Position numbers and translations under genes: made by a program. Positions 7,130-9,222 of a stretch of DNA of 9,222 nucleotides are shown here, piece after piece. This stretch comes from Syntrophomonadaceae bacterium (GTDB lineage Bacteria > Bacillota > Syntrophomonadia > Syntrophomonadales > Syntrophomonadaceae). Positions within the stretch are counted from its first letter, which is position 1. Each line of letters begins with the position of its first letter. The DNA is taken from NCBI GenBank assembly GCA_012840625.1, contig DUSB01000214.1, positions 1-9,222 on the forward strand. Reading direction: 5' to 3'. The notes under the pieces are model-generated. The model had not been told where the DNA came from, did no database searches, and worked only from the letters and a program-made list of their open reading frames with translations.

Positions 7130-7155
7130 AAAAAAGAGCCCCCGTTAAGGGGCTC
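7130..7155 (-). terminator. Intrinsic terminator of the truncated synthetase-like gene
   Basis: On the minus strand GAGCCCC (7149-7155) and GGGGCTC (7136-7142) form a seven-base GC-rich stem with a six-base loop, followed by T6 (A6 at 7130-7135 on the plus strand). It starts 14 bases after the stop codon of the gene at 7169-8008. Such a close, clean terminator argues that the short gene ends where it should. Confidence 0.88.
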
Positions 7156-7168
7156 CAGCACTAAAGGG

Positions 7169-8008
7169 CTAATTCGAATACACCTGGTATGTCTTTTTAT
7201 CTTTAGCGGCAGTTACAAAATCCAAGCAGCCTGTGACAATGAGCGGCCAGAGATAGGCCTGCATTCCGCCAAGAAAATGTTCCATCGGTGCGGTACTAAC
7301 ATTGAAAAGCTCATGGTTGCCCAAAGACTCTCCCAGATTGTACAGATAACGCATCGCTTTCGAACAGGTACTGAGCACAAACTTATGTGTATACAAAGCA
7401 GGTTTAGAACGCCCATCCCATTTAGGAGGATAAAACAATATCGCCGGGTCTACTCCGTCGATACTATCTATACGTTCTTGCAACGCTGGCATTAAGGTTT
7501 CATAGGAGATTTTTCCCATATAGTAGAGTTCCCCGGCACCAAAGGTATGAAATCCATCGCCGCGATATCCACGTTCAAGACAGATAATGTACTGGAGATG
7601 GGGAATCGATATCTGCTTGACGAATTCAACCTGCTCGGCTCTGTCCACCACAACCGCCTTAAGGTTAGCATGGCGCGCTAACTCCCTGAGATCTACCGTA
7701 TATTCTTCATTTTGCAAAGGTATACTGATCGCACCCGTGCACATAACGCCCAGATCAACCCAGAGCATGCGTGCTGATGGGGTACCAATAAAAGCAATTC
7801 GATCACCCTTCATGATATTCAGTTTGAGAAGCCCAATAGCTATACATTCCACCCGTTGCAGCATTTCATCGTAGGATATTTTATAGACAGTGCCATCTTC
7901 CTGGAAAAGGTTAGCCATTTGTTCTCCCGCATGTTCCCGGTTGTTGTATAATAGCTGCGGGATAGTATGAATCTCCTGTTCTAAAGTATCAAAAATCGAA
8001 ATATCCAT
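7169..8008 (-). CDS. Truncated, degenerate acyl-CoA-synthetase-like protein (N-terminal part only)
   Basis: This 279-residue protein resembles the first part of AMP-forming acyl-CoA synthetases: TIPQLLYNNREHAGEQMA near the start, ISYDEMLQRVECIAIGLLKL (44-63), MKGDRIAFIG (66-75) and MCTGAISIPL (89-98). The ATP-binding loop has decayed: FYPPKWDGRSKPALYTH (192-208) aligns without gaps to the neighbour's YTSGTTGEPKGVVHTH, keeping only Tyr, one Gly, Lys and the final Thr-His. The protein ends where family enzymes still have some 350 residues, so motifs GYGxTET, TGD and the catalytic lysine are absent. It should not adenylate. I chose the ATG at 8008 because GGGGAGGG lies six bases upstream; an ATG at 8056 would add 16 residues but has a weaker site and lies very near the predicted transcription start. 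The intact promoter, ribosome binding site and terminator suggest a functional non-catalytic protein rather than recent decay. Confidence 0.8.
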   Translation of the reverse strand: MDISIFDTLEQEIHTIPQLLYNNREHAGEQMANLFQEDGTVYKISYDEMLQRVECIAIGLLKLNIMKGDRIAFIGTPSARMLWVDLGVMCTGAISIPLQNEEYTVDLRELARHANLKAVVVDRAEQVEFVKQISIPHLQYIICLERGYRGDGFHTFGAGELYYMGKISYETLMPALQERIDSIDGVDPAILFYPPKWDGRSKPALYTHKFVLSTCSKAMRYLYNLGESLGNHELFNVSTAPMEHFLGGMQAYLWPLIVTGCLDFVTAAKDKKTYQVYSN

Positions 8009-8073
8009 GAACATCCCTCCCCATCGTAAATCAGTAACAAGATAATTATTAGCCATTTACTTCCTTTGCTATT

Positions 8074-8102
8074 ATTGTAATACACTGTAATGATTATTTC
8101 AA
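8074..8102 (-). promoter_or_regulatory. Promoter of the truncated synthetase-like gene
   Basis: On the minus strand TTGAAA (8097-8102) and TACAAT (8074-8079) are separated by exactly 17 bases, each a near-consensus sigma-A box. Transcription would start near 8067, giving a leader of about 60 bases to the ATG at 8008. The -35 box overlaps the inverted repeat at 8100-8118. Confidence 0.65.
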
Positions 8103-8118
8103 TAAGAGATATTTATTG
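8100..8118. repeat. Near copy of the 26-bp palindrome core, overlapping a -35 box
   Basis: On the minus strand this reads CAATAAATATCTCTTATTG. It equals the core CAATAAATATTTATTG of the palindrome at 4809-4834 except for a three-base insertion (CTC). The arms CAATAA and TTATTG remain inverted, now seven bases apart instead of four. Its position on the promoter suggests an operator shared by both synthetase-family genes, although AT-rich sequence makes chance matches easier. Confidence 0.4.
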
Positions 8119-8488
8119 CATATAAGTCTTTTTTTATAGCATCTCTATCACCAATTATAATAAAATCATTGTAAAAATTTGGTTATTTTGCCCTGGTATT
8201 GTTCTATTTCCTGTAGATTATCCTTCTTTTTTGTGTTTTCTATATTATTTATCAATTTTTTATATTATTTTGCGACAATTATATTGAAAAACCTAATTAT
8301 TGCCATTATAATAGTAGTAGCCAGGTTGAAGGCTATATTCATTCGATATGGTTTTAACAATGACGAAACTGTTTTGATCGGAATAATAAACCCAGCACAA
8401 GCACAGTAATCTTCGCCCTTTCTCTACTATTATGGTCCTTCTACTGATAATAGCACGCAATCCTGACCAATCATCAGACTCAACCTGG
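8119..8488. other. AT-rich gene-free stretch
   Basis: These 370 bases separate the promoter region of the truncated synthetase-like gene from the end of the amidase gene. They are AT-rich and low in complexity, including a ten-base direct repeat TATATTATTT at 8241-8250 and 8261-8270. A weak inverted repeat CTATTAT/ATAATAG (8427-8433, 8447-8453) lies about 35 bases beyond the amidase stop but has no U tract. I see no convincing gene, terminator or RNA. Confidence 0.6.
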
Positions 8489-9130
8489 TTATTTTATTTT
8501 TTGTACCCGCAGAGCCACTTCCAGAACAAACCACTTATCAGCCCTTTCATCGGGATGATGTTGACCGGTAATAAGCCCTGCCTGCCGGGCTCTGGTCATA
8601 ATATCCTGTTTCCAGGCGGGAATGTTTTCCCCCGTCTTCCTCAGATCGGCAAATAAGCTATCCCAGGGAAAGTTCAATCCCGGGCAATTTTTTCTGTTTA
8701 CTGAATCAATACGGTAATGCCCTATAATGAAATCAGCATGAATGGGGATGCCCCAGCGGTTAATAAGCTGCTGGTGCAGCCATAAACTAGCCTGATATTG
8801 ACGATCAGTTAACCCTTCCCCCGCCAAAGCTTCATGTTCTATACTTAGCGTATAATAGTTGGGATTGCTCCCATCATAGAGGGGCCAATGAGGCTGATTG
8901 ACTGCACCATTGGCCCAGGCAGTATCTTCTTCTTTGACCAGCTGAAATATTTCCCCTTTTTTGCTTACCAGATAATGAACACTGACTCTGGCCTTGGGAT
9001 TTTGCAACCACTGTAATGCCCCTGGATTTAGACCTGCGGTAATATGGTTGACAATAGCAATGGGCTTGCGACCTGCTCTTCCCGGGGTGTAATTGGGGCT
9101 GCCAATCCACACAACTTTAAATTTTTCCAC
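8489..9130 (-). CDS. N-acetylmuramoyl-L-alanine amidase (Amidase_2/PGRP-like)
   Basis: This 213-residue protein has the zinc amidase fold of the T7-lysozyme/Amidase_2 family, which cuts the bond between muramic acid and L-alanine in peptidoglycan. The expected zinc ligands are H29 (IVNHITAG), H138 (IIGHYRID) and C149 (NCPG). Supporting segments are VHYLVSKKGEIFQLV (51-65), TAWANGA (70-76) and SIEHE (96-100). A C-terminal tail (about 172-213, WKQDIMTRARQAGLITGQHH...) is a short helical module also seen, from memory, in clostridial and phage-like amidases; its role is unclear. There is no signal peptide, so release may need lysis or another route, or the enzyme may be phage-derived or spore-related. 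I chose the GTG start at 9130 because GAGGAGGT lies seven bases upstream; an upstream ATG at 9193 would add 21 residues that do not resemble the family. No holin or other phage gene is visible nearby. Confidence 0.9.
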   Translation of the reverse strand: MEKFKVVWIGSPNYTPGRAGRKPIAIVNHITAGLNPGALQWLQNPKARVSVHYLVSKKGEIFQLVKEEDTAWANGAVNQPHWPLYDGSNPNYYTLSIEHEALAGEGLTDRQYQASLWLHQQLINRWGIPIHADFIIGHYRIDSVNRKNCPGLNFPWDSLFADLRKTGENIPAWKQDIMTRARQAGLITGQHHPDERADKWFVLEVALRVQKIK

Positions 9131-9222
9131 TTGCTTCACCTCCTCGTTTTGATCTCTATGATTACTATATTCAGAGACCGTGACCAATCTCATCTAATTG
9201 TTTTTTGATTTATTTTATCTTG

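Noticed and set aside
7168..7169. A recent frameshift hiding the missing C-terminal half of the truncated synthetase-like gene
   Set aside because: The sequence beyond the stop contains a terminator within 14 bases and then the convergent synthetase's terminator and 3' region. No remnant of later synthetase motifs is present in any leftward frame.
7091..7495. Rightward frame of 134 codons
   Set aside because: It overlaps two terminators and runs antisense to the synthetase-like gene; the product looks like no known protein.
8241..8270. Ten-base direct repeat TATATTATTT with a 20-base period
   Set aside because: It has only two copies in low-complexity AT-rich DNA, with no spacer uniformity or neighbouring genes to suggest an origin, iteron or CRISPR.
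8179..8409. Rightward 76-residue reading frame in the AT-rich gap
   Set aside because: It begins with TTG, has no ribosome binding site, and its hydrophobic Ile/Phe-rich composition is what AT-rich noncoding DNA gives.
8427..8453. Inverted repeat CTATTAT/ATAATAG as the amidase terminator
   Set aside because: The stem is entirely AT apart from one pair, the loop is 13 bases, and no U tract follows on the minus strand.

Overview
The window looks like chromosomal DNA of a low-to-moderate GC Gram-positive anaerobe of the Clostridia, possibly a fatty-acid-metabolising group such as the Syntrophomonadales or Peptococcaceae. This rests on purine-rich GGAGG-type ribosome binding sites before nearly every gene, sigma-A-type promoters, U-tract terminators, a TetR gene beside an acyl-CoA synthetase, a flavodoxin-family protein with four clustered cysteines, and a Clostridia-style amidase. 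The taxonomic placement is inference. I see no tRNA, rRNA, CRISPR array, transposase or complete mobile element.

Left part (1-4630). A rightward gene (118-861) encodes an uncharacterised protein with two N-terminal membrane segments. It converges, across a bidirectional terminator-like hairpin (875-909), on a leftward group: a TetR-family regulator (3992-4621), a large membrane protein with an alkaline-phosphatase-like outer domain (1656-3917), and an FMN/iron-sulfur-type flavodoxin-family protein (925-1659). The last two overlap by four bases (ATGA), so they are very probably co-translated. Only 74 bases separate the regulator from the membrane protein.

Centre (4622-7168). A 415-base divergent control region separates the TetR gene from a full-length long-chain acyl-CoA synthetase (5037-6965). 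It holds opposed promoters (4751-4780 minus, 4844-4872 plus), a perfect 26-bp palindrome between them (4809-4834), and a TetR-type operator (4962-4979) inside the predicted leader. The leader also has a possible attenuator-like hairpin and a 7-base sequence complementary to the ribosome binding site. The synthetase gene ends with its own terminator (7093-7121).

Right part (7130-9222). Converging on the synthetase is a leftward gene (7169-8008) for a shortened acyl-CoA-synthetase-like protein. It keeps only the N-terminal part and has a degenerate ATP-binding loop, yet it has a good promoter, ribosome binding site and terminator. Its promoter overlaps a sequence nearly identical to the core of the 26-bp palindrome, which suggests shared control with the full-length enzyme. 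After an AT-rich gene-free stretch comes an N-acetylmuramoyl-L-alanine amidase (8489-9130).

How the genes may work together: the TetR protein probably senses an acyl-CoA or similar lipid ligand and controls the acyl-CoA synthetase, and perhaps its own downstream membrane-protein/flavoprotein pair. The most unusual items are the truncated synthetase-like protein with the shared dyad, and the membrane protein whose phosphatase-like domain lacks the usual Asp-His metal motif.
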